Assembly: GCA_964059195.1 (NCBI GenBank)
Contig: CAXKWD010000002.1
Location: 155,262,422 to 155,326,421 of the forward strand
Direction: 5' to 3'
DNA from: Ectobius pallidus
Lineage: Eukaryota > Arthropoda > Insecta > Blattodea > Ectobiidae
DNA: 64,000 nt
Made by a program: the position numbers and the translations under genes. This document shows, one piece after another, positions 10,892 to 22,289 of this stretch; position 1 is the first letter of the stretch; each line of letters starts with the position of its first letter. The notes under the pieces are model-generated. The model was given only the letters and a program-made list of their open reading frames with translations, made no database searches and had not been told where the DNA came from.

Positions 10892-13013
10892 ATATTTACA
10901 ATGGAATATCTTAGTATTCTATTATTTCATCCGCTTACGAAAGTCTCGATTGCTAATGTCCTTGTTTTTCGTTATTACAGAATCAGGGTGGAATGGATCT
11001 CGCCGCTCGTACCGACTCACCATGGGAAGAAACATGTGAGATTTTACCAATAGAAACATCGTTCAGGTCACGACTGGCAACATATGCCGCATTAAATTTA
11101 CCAGCCGGCGATATGGAATCTGCCCTATCGTCGTGCCAGTACAAAATTAAAAATCTTCATTCAGAGTCACTGTCAAAATTTGTAGTAATTAAATTCAATC
11201 TATTCGTAGAGTGTGAGTTTGAAAATCTGGAATGCAATTCTTGCCTGAAAAAAATTTTAAATCTAAAATCGAATCACTGCTTAAAACTCGAACATTCATG
11301 AATTATTGTCTAATCGCATTTCTAAAATTAAATCTGAGATGCAGGACAGTGAATTACGAGGGTCTGGGTGGTTTTACAAGCGATTACACGAGATTGAAGT
11401 ACGAATCAATTAATACATTCCATTTGCAGGGCGTGGGCATATGATCCTCCCTGAAAAATTCCAGCATCTCAAATTGTTAATTAATATCCGTAATGATGGT
11501 GATTAATAATGTTTCAAGTATTGTGTATTATCAAAATTTGTGGTTTCTGACAAGGAAATGTGGGCTAGCTATCTTACCAGGCCCGAGTGTCTAACAAGTA
11601 CGATTGGAACTGTGTAAAATTCCCCGTTTCGATTCATGACATCGAAAAGTTTTCAAAAAGAAGTAATATCTCAATCAATGTTTTCGTCCTAGAGAAAAAA
11701 CGGGATGGGAATCACATTTCTCATTTCCAGTTTCCTATCAAAATTGTTGAGAAGGAGCTAGATGATCATATAGATCTTGTGTATGTATGTAATGAAGAAA
11801 ATTCTCACTATATAGTCATTTCAGATTTCAATGCTTTTGTGAAACCATTCATAACATCTCACGACCATCAGATCAGAGTTTTCAAACGCTGTTTTACACA
11901 ATTCGAATCGTACGCTGGTAAGTCTGCTGACGTAAGGTTGAAAGAGTATTTGGCACATGGAACTCGTTCAGCCCAGTCAGATGCGAAATTTATAAAAATC
12001 ATGAAGTTTTATCCAATAAGCCAGAATATTCGCAAAAGATTAGATTCCTCATCTATGCGGATTTAGAGTGTTTACAAGAACCGATTTCAGGATGTTTGGG
12101 AGATCCGCAGATAAGCTGGAATACACCTTATCAGAAGCATAAATCTTTTAGTTTTTTCTATTTCACTAAAGATGCTGAGGGTGCATATTCTCAATTGAGA
12201 TGGCTTAGAGGGGAGGATGCCAGCTATGAGTTTATGCGCTCGCTCGTCGCTTATGCCAAAGAAATTGACAAAGTATTACACTCTGTAAATAAGCCAATGA
12301 CCCCTCTGACAGAAGATGAAATTAGAGAATATAATAGTGCTACTATTTGTCATATGTGCGGCGAGGGTAACTTTACCGATGTCAACTATAAAGCAAGGGA
12401 CCATTGCCTAGTCAGTGGTCGGTTCAGAGGGGCCCCCCACAGAAATTGCAATTTGAATTATAGAAATCAGGCATTTGTCCCTGTTGTATTGCATAACTTA
12501 TCTAATTATGATGCACATTTTATTGTGAAAGAACTAGCGTTCGAACAGAATAGAACAACGTCATATGCAATACACAAGAAAAGTATGTCACATTTTCTAA
12601 ATTTATTCTCTCCCCTTATTTAAAAAGGGGAGGTATGGATATGAGGTTTGTAGATTCGTTTCGGTTCATGTTTAGCAGCCTGGAAAAGCTAGCAAAAATC
12701 TGCCCAAGGATAAATTTATAGAAACAGTAAAAGTGTTTGGTGAAAACGCCGATTTGGTGTATCGCAAGAGTGTGTTTCTTTACGAACGTCACGTCAGTTG
12801 AAATTTTGAAGGAGAAGAAATTACCTCCAAAAGATGAATTTTAAATTAGACTCGCGGATGAGACTACTCTCACGCGAGGAACGTCTGGAATTCTTCTTCG
12901 ATCAACTCATTAGGTGAATGTTCAGACATATATTTGACGACTGATGTCTTGATTTTGACCGACGTATTTGAAATATTTCAGACAAATATGTTTTGAGACG
13001 TACAGGATGAATT

Positions 13014-13264
13014 GAAGAGTGTAACCCAAATAGCAGCTAAGTGCCATTTTTATAAGAAAATTAGTTTTTGCATCAAACCCCATCTATATGTCATTGAAAA
13101 TTGACCAAAGATACGGCTACGTGCCACAGTATTTAGTTTAGTTCAAACATTGATCACAAGATGGAAGCTCTGCTATGTCCCTCATGTATTTAGCAAATCA
13201 TTTTTTTTACTGTAACTCCTAAACTACTTTTTGGCACTTAGCAGGTATTTGGGTTACACTCTTC
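13014..13264. mobile_element. 251-bp MITE inside the polymerase coding exon
   Basis: Ends are GAAGAGTGTAACCCAAATA and its reverse complement. They are flanked by AATT at 13010-13013 and 13265-13268. The polymerase frame reads straight across the excised site (codons for M-N-C-L-Y), so the gene itself supplies the empty site and shows a 4-bp AATT duplication. The interior is AT-rich and non-coding. Confidence 0.88.
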
Positions 13265-14702
13265 AATTGTTTGTACTATAGTACTGTTCCAGGCTTTGCA
13301 TATTCTGCGATGCCAAAGTTCACAAAGGTAAAATTACCGCTTTTGACCGATATGGATATGATTAAAATGTTTGAACGCGGAATACAAGGAGGAATTTGTC
13401 AGTGAGTAACGAGGCACGCTATTGGAAACAATGAGATGTTTGAGGATTATGACGAGTCAGCAAAAATCTATCTCGTATTATGTAGACCCAATAATCTTTA
13501 CGGTTATGCGATGTCTCAGGTATTTCCATCAGGCGAGTTCCGCAGGCTCGAGAAAGATGAGATAGCGTCCTTTCATATCATGTCCATACAGGTCAATTCT
13601 AAATTAGGATATATACTTGAGGTTGACATTGAGTACCCAGACCATCTCCACGATATTAATTCAGATCTGCCCTTTTGTGCAGAAATGGAAAATCGACCAG
13701 GAAGTAAGAATAAAAAAACTTTTGACCACTCTTGAGGATAAACAAAATTATGTCGTTTCCTACTCTGTGTTAAAGCAAGCACTGCAACACGGACTGAGGT
13801 TATCCAAGATCCATAGAGTTATTGAACTTCAACAACACTGACTATAACACGGCCAAGCGTAGGGCTGCAGCCAAAAACTTTGAGAAAGACTTTTTTAAAT
13901 TAACGAATAACGCCGTTTTCGGAAAAACTATGGAAAATGTAAGGAGACGTATAAATTATTGGCTTCTATCAAATGACAAAAGAAATTCGAAAGCTTGTAG
14001 CCAAAAGTAACTTTCTGGACAGAACAATTTATAGCGAAAACATCGTTGGTGTCCATTTTGGTAAAACTAGCTTGGTGTTCGATATGGTTGTCTATGTTGG
14101 CATTTCTAGTTTGGAAATTTCGAAGACTAAAATGTATGAATTCCATCATGACACATTGAGAAATTATTATAAAGAAGGAATGATATTATGCTATATGGAC
14201 AATGACAGTTTTGTCTATAAAATTGAAACGGATGACCTCTTCCGTGATATGATGCATTTCCGAGATGAGCTGGATACTAGCGTCTACCCACCAGAACATC
14301 CTTTGCATTCAATCGAAAACAAGGCGGTGGTCGGGAAATTCAAGAACGAAGGAGCTGGTCACTCCATAAAGGCGTTCGTAGGTCTGCGAGCGAAAATGTA
14401 CGCCATAAAATTTAATGATATGGTAATCAAGAAATTGAAAGGCGTTAAGAAAAGCGTCATTGACAAAGATGTCAACTTTGATGATTATGCAGGCTGTCTA
14501 CAGAGTGGACAATCAACATTCTCGGTAAACAGATACATCAGATCATATAAGCATAACGTATTTTCGATTTCTATGACTAAATTAACTTTATCTGGCAACG
14601 ACGATAAGCGTCATATTTTGGAAAATTGTGTGGACTCTCGCTCACGGACACTACCAAATCAAGGATGATGATGAACATTCCAGTAAAAAATGTAAATGGT
14701 AA

Positions 14703-14959
14703 AAAATGTATATTTGTGTATATGGTGTGTGTAAAGCATTATTTGAAAATTATATGATGGTGAAGAACAATATATGTGTGATGTGTGAAGCAGTAAAATG
14801 ACAACTCTGTTATCACACGAATGTTTAATAAATATGCTGTATGGTACAATATTGTATATAAAGTAGGGTAATTTGGAATACATGTTACACAAATGTATAT
14901 GTTTTTCATTTTTCACACGTACAAGTCCTAGTCAGATACAATATGCTTAGTTTGAACCC
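14703..14959. other. Intergenic, convergent 3' ends of polymerase and integrase
   Basis: AT-rich spacer between the polymerase 3' end (+) and the integrase 3' end (-). AATAAA-like signals are present (AATAAATATG near 14828). No gene is seen. Confidence 0.5.
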
Positions 14960-15717
14960 ATTATTTTTTAGAGCTTGGAATTCCTAGCCATCGCAAATAA
15001 ACCTGTTTTCCACGTCGTTTTAACACTTTTTCAATTAAATAACTGTCTGGAAACTTAGTTTTCTGGAGTTATTCGGCATAAAAAGCACCTTCATTGCTGC
15101 TACCCTCCAAATCCTAAAGCAAGTACGTAGGAGGAAATGTCGATTGGATCTTCCGTATCTTGAAAATCTCCGTAGTCCACGACTATCGTCGTTTTCTTGG
15201 TTAGGTTTCATTTTAATGGTAGAGTGTAATGTCTAATGAGTTCTTGCAACATGTACACACATTTGTAACTCCCTCTTGCAGAAAATTCAGGATACATGTT
15301 AGTTTTCAGAGTTCTGATGAAGCGTTCAGCGATGCATGCCTTAACGTTAGAGTACGTAGAGTAACGATTGATATCGTGTTGTTTCATTAATGCATTAAAA
15401 TTAAAGTTATAATAATCCTTTCCCATGTCGGTCTGTAAATTTTTGGGTGGAATAATAACAGATTGAAATATATCTTGCATGGCTGCCGTAACATTTTTGC
15501 CAGACTTTGTCTTTAACGTTCTCGCATAAGCAAACTTGGAATATGCATTTATGCAGACCAAAATATATTTAAAACCTCTGTTTTCCTTATGATATGGAAT
15601 CATTTCAATCAAGTGGCTTTTCCACAAATCGTTTAGTCCATTCACTGTCACATTCCGTCTTTGATAATTTATTCTAGCCGGTGCATGGAGCTCGTAAGCG
15701 ATATCCCGCTTTTTCAT
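14960..15717 (-). pseudogene. Polinton integrase (retroviral-type, chromodomain-like tail)
   Basis: Would insert the element into host DNA. The core frame (15717-15208, 169 residues) shows an RNase H-like integrase: a WKSHLIEM segment where the first catalytic Asp is normally found but His stands here, NLQTDMGKDYYN with the second Asp, and ACIAERFIRTLKTNMYP with the Glu. After a frameshift near 15208 the C-terminal region continues in other frames; near 14970-15060 it reads FPDSYLIEKVLKRRGKQVY, a chromodomain-like segment common in these integrases. The ATG overlaps the stop of the upstream small gene (ATGA). Broken and lacking a catalytic residue, so inactive. Confidence 0.9.
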
Positions 15718-15980
15718 TCTATGATTTTTCTCTTCCTCAATTCGGATATGATATTTTGTATCTCGTTGTGATGAGAATTATTCTTTCCCGCAGATGAGGA
15801 CACGAGAAGACTAAGGCGATCAATGAGTTCATTCGGATCGTCCTAGTATTTATATATAATTCCTCGTTTGTTCTGAAGATTCGATTTTTTTAGCGCTAAA
15901 TATGTATTCCGTATAGATTTAACATGTTTGGCAATGTCTCGTCTCACTCGTATTTGCTCCTTGCTCAACGAAGGATTCAT
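15714..15980 (-). pseudogene. Small Polinton-associated protein between ATPase and integrase
   Basis: An 88-codon frame starting M-N-P-S-L-S-K-E-Q-I, broken by one in-frame TAG at about codon 47 and ending in the ATGA overlap with the integrase start. Recognisable pieces are a basic helix-like stretch (VRRDIAKHVKSIRNTY), DDPNELIDRLSLLVSSSAG and HNEIQNIISELRKRKII. Similar small proteins sit beside the integrase in other insect Polintons as I remember the family; the function is unknown to me. Confidence 0.6.
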
Positions 15981-16003
15981 TTCGACTGATGCATATTTAG
16001 GTT

Positions 16004-16692
16004 TTACATAACAATATATTCATTTATGCCACGTCTGTATCTTCCATGTTTACGCTCGCTTTCTTTACAAATTGTTAAGAATACATACTTTTGAGATGAC
16101 CAACATTCACGACATAACCGTTGAAATTTATCGAACGTCATGTCTTCATTTACGTAGTCGTAATAGATGTCTTAAATTTAACGCGTCCTGGTTAAATATG
16201 ATCGCCGAGTTACAGTTGTCTCTTATCAGATGTTTAGGTTTTCTCGCATACGATTGTGCAAGATATAACATATCTAAAGGCTTATGTCGTCCCATGCTAA
16301 AGTAGTTTCTAATAGGTCCTTGCGGATCGACCATCACCGTCGAAAATCAACACGGAATTCTCTTTGACTTCAGTAAGCTCAGGCATGGTTTGATCGCTGC
16401 TTTCAAACTTGAAGTAACCAATTTCTGGAACGTTTGCTAAAATTTCTTCAAGGATTTTGTACTTTGCTTGAAACAGCGATTTCGAAAATATGTAAATGTT
16501 TCAAAACTTTATTCCGTTAGCATGTAGAAGAATATTTATAAGCACGTTGGTCTTTCTGGAATCATTAGGCCCACATATAATACACCTAGTGCTGTGTGGA
16601 AATAGTTAGCTGTGCTTGCATTCATCTTCTTCTCGACTTTAACTATCGATGGGTAGGATCTCCAGAGATACGTTTTTCTTCTCAACCTTCAT
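16004..16692 (-). pseudogene. Polinton packaging ATPase (FtsK/HerA, A32-like)
   Basis: Would translocate DNA into capsids. The start is taken at ATG 16692 (M-K-V-E-K-K), with in-frame stops at two early positions. The P-loop region reads CGPNDSRKTNVL: the usual GxxxxGK[T/S] has lost its second Gly (Arg instead). A Walker B-like VLIFDGD lies near 16340. After a frameshift comes GPIRNYFSMGRHKPLDMLYL, then AQSYARKPKHLIRDN (a sensor-like conserved region), and the C-terminus ends at 16004. Length of about 229 residues fits the family. The ATPase, small gene and integrase run in series on the minus strand with almost no spacing. Confidence 0.87.
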
Positions 16693-16768
16693 GACTGTAA
16701 ATGAGATTTTTACAATGAAGCGAATGCTTTTACATAAAAAGTTTTAACATGAGGATGTTGTAATCAGT

Positions 16769-17420
16769 ATGGCGCCGGGAGTAGTACGAAGCAGATGTCG
16801 ACATAGCGGTCGTGGAGGCAAATTAATAAATACTTTGATTGATAAATTACCTGTGGAATTACACATACCTGGGTATCGCTTTTGCGGACCTGGAACTAAA
16901 TTAAAGAAACGACTGCAAAGAGGAGATATGGGTATGAATCCTCTGGACGAAGCCTGTAAGGAGCACAATATAAGTTACGCACAGAGCTCAATTATCGGCG
17001 ATCCACATAAAGAAGACTTGGAATTGGCAAAACAAGCTTCCAATCGTGACAAGGCTGCCGGCGCGAGTCTTGGGGAACATGCCGCAGCTTACACCGTTTC
17101 TGAAATTATGAAAGGAAAAGTGAAAATGGGTGCTGGATTGGGTACAATTAAAAAACTAAAAGCTGCATATAGGAAGTTACTGTCGAATAAGAAGAACAAG
17201 AAAAAGAAGAGAGTGTTGAAAGCGCCGAAAATGTTTGGAGGCATATTACCTCTATTACCCATGTTTGCAGGTTTATCTGCACTTGGGGCTCTTGGAGGTG
17301 CAGGAGCACAGATAGCTAAAGCTGAAAATTCTGCAAAGGCCAACAAGAAAAGTTGCGAGAAAACATTCGTCATAACCATATGATGGTGACCCTAGCCTTA
17401 GGTAAAAAAGGATCTGGCAT
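16769..17420 (+). pseudogene. Phospholipase A2-domain virion protein of the Polinton
   Basis: Begins M-A-P-G-V-V-R-S with a basic N-terminus. A secreted/parvoviral-type PLA2 domain follows: the calcium-loop motif YRFCGPGTKLKKR at residues ~36-48 and LDEACKEHNISY at ~60-71, where the catalytic His is kept but the adjacent calcium-binding Asp is Asn. Next come a Lys-rich segment (KKNKKKKR, ~150) and a hydrophobic Gly/Ala-rich stretch (PLLPMFAGLSALGALGGAGA, ~167-186). The first frame stops at 17383; homologous sequence (ENIRHNHMM...GKKGSG) continues in another frame to about 17420, where a retroelement truncates it. PLA2 domains of this type help capsids leave endosomes in parvoviruses; the role here is by analogy. 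Confidence 0.85.
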
Positions 17421-18533
17421 CGTGATGCATCGAAAAGGATTGGTTCCACAGGTTGCGGATTGTGGGCTCCGTTTTGGGCGAAGCGGAGTTGGAGGGAATA
17501 AGGCGTGTTGGTGGCCGAATACCTCCTTCCGGACAGCAAGGGGGCTGTGCATTAGTACCTCCGGGTGCACAGTTGCTGGGATGATATTGCCCCATCCCAG
17601 GTATCTGGGCAAAAGGAATGGCCCCCAGCAGTTAAACTTTGAGGTACCGGCAATTGTGATGTCGGGGGGCAGAAGTTGTACCTCTGGGGGACTGCCTAGC
17701 GACTGCTTAGCGCACACGTTCGCCCCCCTGCCACGTTTTTGTGTCCGGCGTGGTACGGCGGGGCCTGTGCGCAGTGAGACAGAGGTGCGTGGGGGATTCA
17801 TCCTCATCCACGTACAGGGTGCGTTCTTTGTACTTCAGGAAGGCGTGCATTAGTGGCCTTCATTCGTCTACCCAATCCCGATAGCATCGAGGCAACGGAT
17901 GGCAGATGCGGGTGGGGAGACTGAAGTACCGTCCTTACTGGGTGGGACTAAAGGTGAAGAGTTGTTTTGTACTTCTGGGAGCAACCTAGGGCCTCACACC
18001 TCCACCCAATCCATTGAATGTGAAAGGGCGCTGTGTGAGAGCGGGAGACAGAAGTTCGGGCTCGGACCCATATAGGGCGTCCTACGTACCTCAGGTAGGC
18101 GTCCTGGCCCAACAGGATGTACCGGATCCGCGGTCTCACCCATCGTGACGTAAAGGGCGATCCTGCGGCGCGGAGAGACTGAGGTAGCCAAGGAGTTGGC
18201 TGTGAGCCCCCACGTGCTTGCGCGTGGTTGTCCACTAGTTGGGTTGGCCTCTGGCGGGCCGTGGTTGGTGTTACCTACACTGAATTAAGTACCGGAGCGT
18301 TGTGCATGGCACTTCGGTGTTCGGAGGCGACTAAATGCCCCGGGAGGGCCCCTGCTAACGGTTCCAGGGCTCTGCTGTATTAGCTCGTTGCCGATGTAGA
18401 TAGGAAGATGGTTAACATCCGGAACGGCTAAGAAGGAATAGAACGAATGATGGTATAACAACTTGAGAGTTATGGTTCTTGTTTTAATTCATCGAGAGTA
18501 AAAAAATTCAGAAAGATGGTACGAAGAGACCAA

Positions 18534-20625
18534 CCAATTCTAATTGATTTGATTTATTTAAATATTCAGCAGTTCACAAACAACATATATATCAATAAAT
18601 GGGCCACCTTTGCTTACAAAGTATTGCTCCAGTGTCCCACTACAATTAACATTAACATTTCATAACTTGTAGTTTCTTCTTACTCTTTCCTTCTCTAATA
18701 TTTTGGAAATAATACCCCAATGTTCTTAAGTCATTTAATATTATATCCCTATCCATCCCTCTTTCTTTACCAAACCACACGTATAATTCAAATAGGCTAT
18801 CTCGTGTTGGCAGACCTTCATTCTTTAGCCAAAGTTCACAGAACGCCTTTGACATCCCATCAATATGTATAAAATTTCCAACATAAAACGCGGCTAAATA
18901 TTTTCTAATAAATTCAAGTATCTTATTATCGGTTAATCCAAAAACGCGTATCTTTCACATTGAAATTTTTTAGTTAATTCAACAATTCTAGATTCTTTTA
19001 ATATTTCTTTTCTCTCTTTCCGAATTTTCGCTATCCGTTCAGGAATCCTGTTTTCAGTAAATCTGTTGCTGACTTCGGTGTTCTGTGAACTTAGGTCATT
19101 TGATTCCTCCGATTCGCTGCTTGAACTCTGTCGCGTGCTGTCGTCACGTTTCTCCACCTCTGCTGATTCAGTGCATTCTTGAGGGTCGTGCTGAGTCAGG
19201 CTGCAATCTGTACAAAGTTTATGTTTATCTTCTGGCATCGCTCCTGAGTAATACCTTTTTTCTATATACTTGTTCTTAAGTAATTTTCCTTTCATATGTA
19301 TTCCACTCTTTTTTAATTAGCATACTTCTAGCATTATGCACCTACCCTCCCGGAAGCTTACAAGGTGTTACTCTTGGCCTAGTTCTTCTTCTACCGTCTC
19401 TCTTTCAACCGCCCGTTCCCATTTATTTTTGATATTGTATAATAGTTTCCCCATCTTTCTTACATCTATATTCTTATTATTGTTTATTACTCTGTTGTAA
19501 AGTACATTTGGATGCAGTTCCCTCAGCTCTTTCTCTAGGTACTTTTGTCTCCATCTCTCATTTGCTATACATTCTAGCATTATATGTTGGGGATTTTCAA
19601 GCCCTTTACACAGTGGGCACTTACCCTTCTCAAAGTTCCTCCTACTATACCGTAATTTCCATATGCCTAACCTGAACCATGCCCAGCCCGCAATCTCGTT
19701 TTGAGAGCAACTACTAACATAATTTTCTTGTACCCATTCCGTTTTCACTTGCACGTAAAAAACTAACGAATTTTTCTCTTTCATTATCCCTAAGCATTCT
19801 TGTCTTCTGCTGTCCCTAGCTTGCTGCAGTATAATGTTGTTAATTGTTTTAATATCTAGCTCCCGGCTTAGCATTTTTCCCCAAAACATGCCAATTCCTA
19901 ATTTCTATAGCTGGGACTTTATGTCCTCAATTCTGCCCTTTCTTGCTTTCCCTGAATTTATGTATTTGTTCCCCATTTCAATTTGTTCCATAAGACATAG
20001 TTTGAGTAAGTTACCCTCTTCTTTGTTCCATATATAATTGTAATATTTCATAATCCTACTCATAACCACTCCTTTCATGCTGTCCAAACCTAATTCGCAT
20101 CTAGCTGCCTCATTAGAGGCCGATTGCGGTAGGTTGAGCACTACTTTGGCAAATCGCGCCCTTATTTTGTCTAATGTTAACCATGCATCTTTGTCTCCCC
20201 ATATTTCAATTCCGTATAAGACCTTAGCTTCTACTATTGATTATATATGTTGAATAATAATTTGTATTCAATGTTCGGCAGTTTCGTTTTAATTGTCCTT
20301 ATTTTATTCATAGCTAGTTTTCCTGCAATCCAACTTGCCTTCCTCTGGGGTTCCCATGTTCCTTTGTGGTTAATTTCTAGGCCTAGGTATTTTACCTTGC
20401 TTACCGGTTCCAGCTGTGCCCCATCTAGCATCCATCTGCTTCTAATTAGACCTTTATTTCCTACCATTACTTGGGTTTTCTTAGTATTTATTTTAAGATC
20501 CCACTCCTTGCAGAATTGAAGCACCTTATCCAATTTCCTCTGCAACCCTATCTGTGTTAAGGATATTAGGCAGAGGTCATCCGCGAAGATTAGGCCAGGA
20601 ATCTCCTCATTTTTAATACCAACCA
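18534..20625 (-). mobile_element. 5'-truncated LINE nested in the retroelement
   Basis: Minus-strand non-LTR retrotransposon flanked by a 28-base target duplication with four mismatches (18506-18533 and 20626-20653, both ATTCAGAAAGANGGNAC...AGAGACCAA). It starts inside the reverse transcriptase and ends with a short AT-rich 3' region. The nested order shows it arrived after the outer retroelement, which itself followed the Polinton. Confidence 0.85.
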
Positions 20626-20695
20626 ATTCAGAAAGAAGGAACATAGAGACCAATAAGAAAAACTGAGATTGACGAGCAAACAGATCGAAAATCAA
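18652..20695 (-). pseudogene. LINE reverse transcriptase C-terminal half
   Basis: The first visible motif is the reverse transcriptase catalytic box, GLIFADDLCLISLTQIG (near 20610-20560). It is followed by WDLKINTKKTQVMVG and VSKVKYLGLEINHKGTWEP (motifs D-E), then thumb-like sequence (LPQSASNEAARCELGLDSMKG, about 20100). A C-terminal zinc knuckle follows: CPLCKGLENPQHIMLEC (C-x2-C...H-x4-C, about 19600). It is spread over several frames and broken by frameshifts, and the element's 5' truncation removes everything upstream of the FADD box. The first 70 bases of the open frame (above 20625) are flanking DNA. Confidence 0.85.
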
Positions 20696-21057
20696 CTCAG
20701 AAAGATAACAAGCTCTAAGATCAGAGAGCTACCAAATGTCAAGAAAGACAAAACACATGTCGAGAAAGATAAAATGGAAACCAAGATAACAAGCTATAAG
20801 ATCAGAAAGCTACCAAATGTCAAGAAAGACGAAACATATCGAGAAAGATAACATTGAGAACAAACATATTGCCAAGATGCCAAGAAAATCAGAAGGCTAA
20901 TGAACAAAATGAGAACGAAAGAAAAATCAGAACGAACACAGAGTATGGCCTCCGGTCGGGTTCTCTGGAAAATAGACATGTCGGCCAAGCGATATATGTA
21001 TCTAAAATCTTATCCGACCGGTAAAGGACTTCGTTAAAAAAGCCCTAACTAACTAAC

Positions 21058-21364
21058 TACGACTTGGAACGATACCCTAAAAAACTATATATTCCACATT
21101 TTAGAGGCGTGTACAAGAGGAACGATTTACCATCCAAGCCATACAAGCAGGAGCAAATCATTATAAACTTTGATGACGCCAAGGGTAGCCTCAAAAAAGT
21201 GTAAGAAGAATGCTTTCTATTTCGACAGCTACGGAGACTTGCCACCACCTACGGAAATAGTAAATTACTTTGGACCACATACAAAACTATTTTACAACAT
21301 TACACGCTATCAAAAATACAACACTTTGATTTGTGGACACTTGTGTCTAGCATTTTTACTATAA
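21058..21364 (+). pseudogene. Adenain-like cysteine protease of the Polinton
   Basis: Would process virion proteins. After the retroelement boundary the frame reads KKLYIPHFRGVYKRNDLP and IIINFDDAKGSL, then breaks: the segment that should carry the catalytic His is missing or scrambled by a small deletion/frameshift at about 21195. In the next frame come NAFYFDSYGDLPPPTEIVNY (acidic catalytic residue) and LICGHLCLAFLL (nucleophile Cys region), ending at TAA 21362-21364. It is short relative to adenovirus proteases, as Polinton versions are. The N-terminus is lost or lies at the insertion. Loss of the His makes it inactive. Confidence 0.82.
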
Positions 21365-21394
21365 AAGCCATCAACTCTGACATTTAGGTGTTAA

Positions 21395-22149
21395 ATGACT
21401 CTTACGTTCACGCTATGCGGATCCACGTCCGAAACCTCCAACACTTTTTTCCCACCTATCGAACTGGAAGATGGAACCGACTACGAGATTGCATTGCTAC
21501 GGTTTGACGCATACAATTCGATACCTACTGTGTCGCAAAACAACAATTCTTTGTCGGTTATCGATGAAGGAGGCAAGGAACATGTCATCACCATTCAACT
21601 GGAACGTACGAAATAAAAATGATGACAAACTCTTCTAGAGACCTTGGTTATATATTTAGAGATATTGCCAACACCAACACGCTGCTATCGTCCATCTACT
21701 CTTTCCTCGACGGTTCTTTCAACGTTCCAAACTCTGTGGCGACTTTACTGGGATTTTAAAAGACCGATAGGATTCCTAAAAGGACCGTCGTTGTCTCCAA
21801 GAGATCTCCAGACATAAAGGATGTTAACGTTATAAGAGTAAAGTGCAATCTCGCAAGCGGTTCATTTCTGAATGGGCAGATCACTCATACCGTTCACGAA
21901 TTTTTCCCCACGGCGCCTCCTGGATACATTATCACCGAAGTTCCATCAAACTTGATATTCCTACCTTTAGTCAACATACAAAAAATATCCAACATTACAG
22001 TCTCTCTTGTGGACCAGAAAGGAAGACTTATCGACTTTAGAGGAGAGCGTCTATCTGTGAGAATTGCAATTAGGAAAAATGGGTCTTTATATCAACAAAT
22101 ACGTACACACCACGAAGCAATCATAAAAAGGAAGTACTCTACGTCTTAA
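21395..22149 (+). pseudogene. Conserved Polinton structural protein (minor capsid/penton-like)
   Basis: It starts M-T-L-T-F-T-L-C-G-S about 30 bases after the protease stop. The N-terminal part (FFPPIELEDGTDYEIALLRF, YNSIPTV) and the C-terminal part (HTVHEFFPTAPPGYIITEVP, LIFLPLVNIQKISNITVSLV, DQKGRLIDFRGERLSVRIAI) belong to a protein seen beside the major capsid gene in insect Polintons. The middle (21617-21840) is frameshifted. Position and beta-rich pattern suggest a virion component; I am not certain which vertex or minor protein it is. Confidence 0.7.
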
Positions 22150-22159
22150 CACCGTTAAG

Positions 22160-22288
22160 ATGACAAACAACAAAAAGGTTTATAAACCTACGCAATGTGA
22201 AAGAGGTCACACTCCGAGCCTTAACGTCGGTAAGGTAACACCTGCGAATAGGAAGTATCTAAAGTTGCTAGGACATAAAGTGTGCTAA
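22160..22288 (+). pseudogene. Small basic protein before the major capsid gene
   Basis: M-T-N-N-K-K-V-Y-K-P...P-A-N-R-K-Y-L-K-L-L-G-H-K-V-C, 42 residues, stopping two bases before the capsid ATG. An overlapping frame (ATG 22078, MGLYINKYV) probably is its original N-terminus, separated by a frameshift. The C-terminal LLGHK segment resembles small basic proteins in the same position in other insect Polintons. Function unknown. Confidence 0.55.
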
Positions 22289-22289
22289 T

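Larger units (their letters stand above)
9692..14702 (+). pseudogene. Polinton protein-primed DNA polymerase B, zinc-finger N-terminus, multi-exon
   Basis: Would copy the Polinton genome by protein priming. The first exon (9692-10107) encodes three C2H2-like fingers; finger 1 has Gln for the first His and a 1-base frameshift follows near 9792, and finger 3 is complete. Mini-exons follow (10208-10303, 10400-10495, 10602-10676), then a long exon from 10981. The 3'-5' exonuclease motifs are visible: IYADLEC (12050s) and NLSNYDAHF (12510s). The polymerase palm shows NNLYG near 13490, but the expected motif A Asp is replaced (LCRPNNLYG). Motif B reads [16 protein letters not shown] (13900s) and motif C reads YMDNDS near 14200 (usually YxDTDS). 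The C-terminus survives to 14702 in shifted frames. There are many frameshifts, in-frame stops (one replaces a Gln codon near 11412) and two MITE insertions. Non-functional. Confidence 0.93.
17421..21056 (+). mobile_element. Retroelement inserted between PLA2 and protease genes (split by a LINE)
   Basis: The host Polinton sequence is interrupted from ~17420 to ~21056. The outer insert is 17421-18533 plus 20654-21056 once the nested LINE is removed. Its left part is GC-rich with repeated blocks such as GTACCTC(C/A)GG and AGGCGTGCATTAGTGG/AGGCGTCCTGG. Its right part is A-rich with duplicated GAAAGATAACAAGC(T)CTAAGATCAGA blocks and ends GCCCTAACTAACTAACTAC, a (CTAA)n tail typical of non-LTR retroelements. 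No reverse transcriptase is present, so it looks non-autonomous or internally deleted. Exact ends and target duplication could not be fixed. Confidence 0.6.

Noticed and set aside
17370..17853. Overlapping ORFs of 145-166 codons on both strands in GC-rich DNA
   Set aside because: Apart from the first ~20 residues of the plus-strand frame (the PLA2 tail), the translations have no recognisable domain. GC-rich sequence simply lacks stops.
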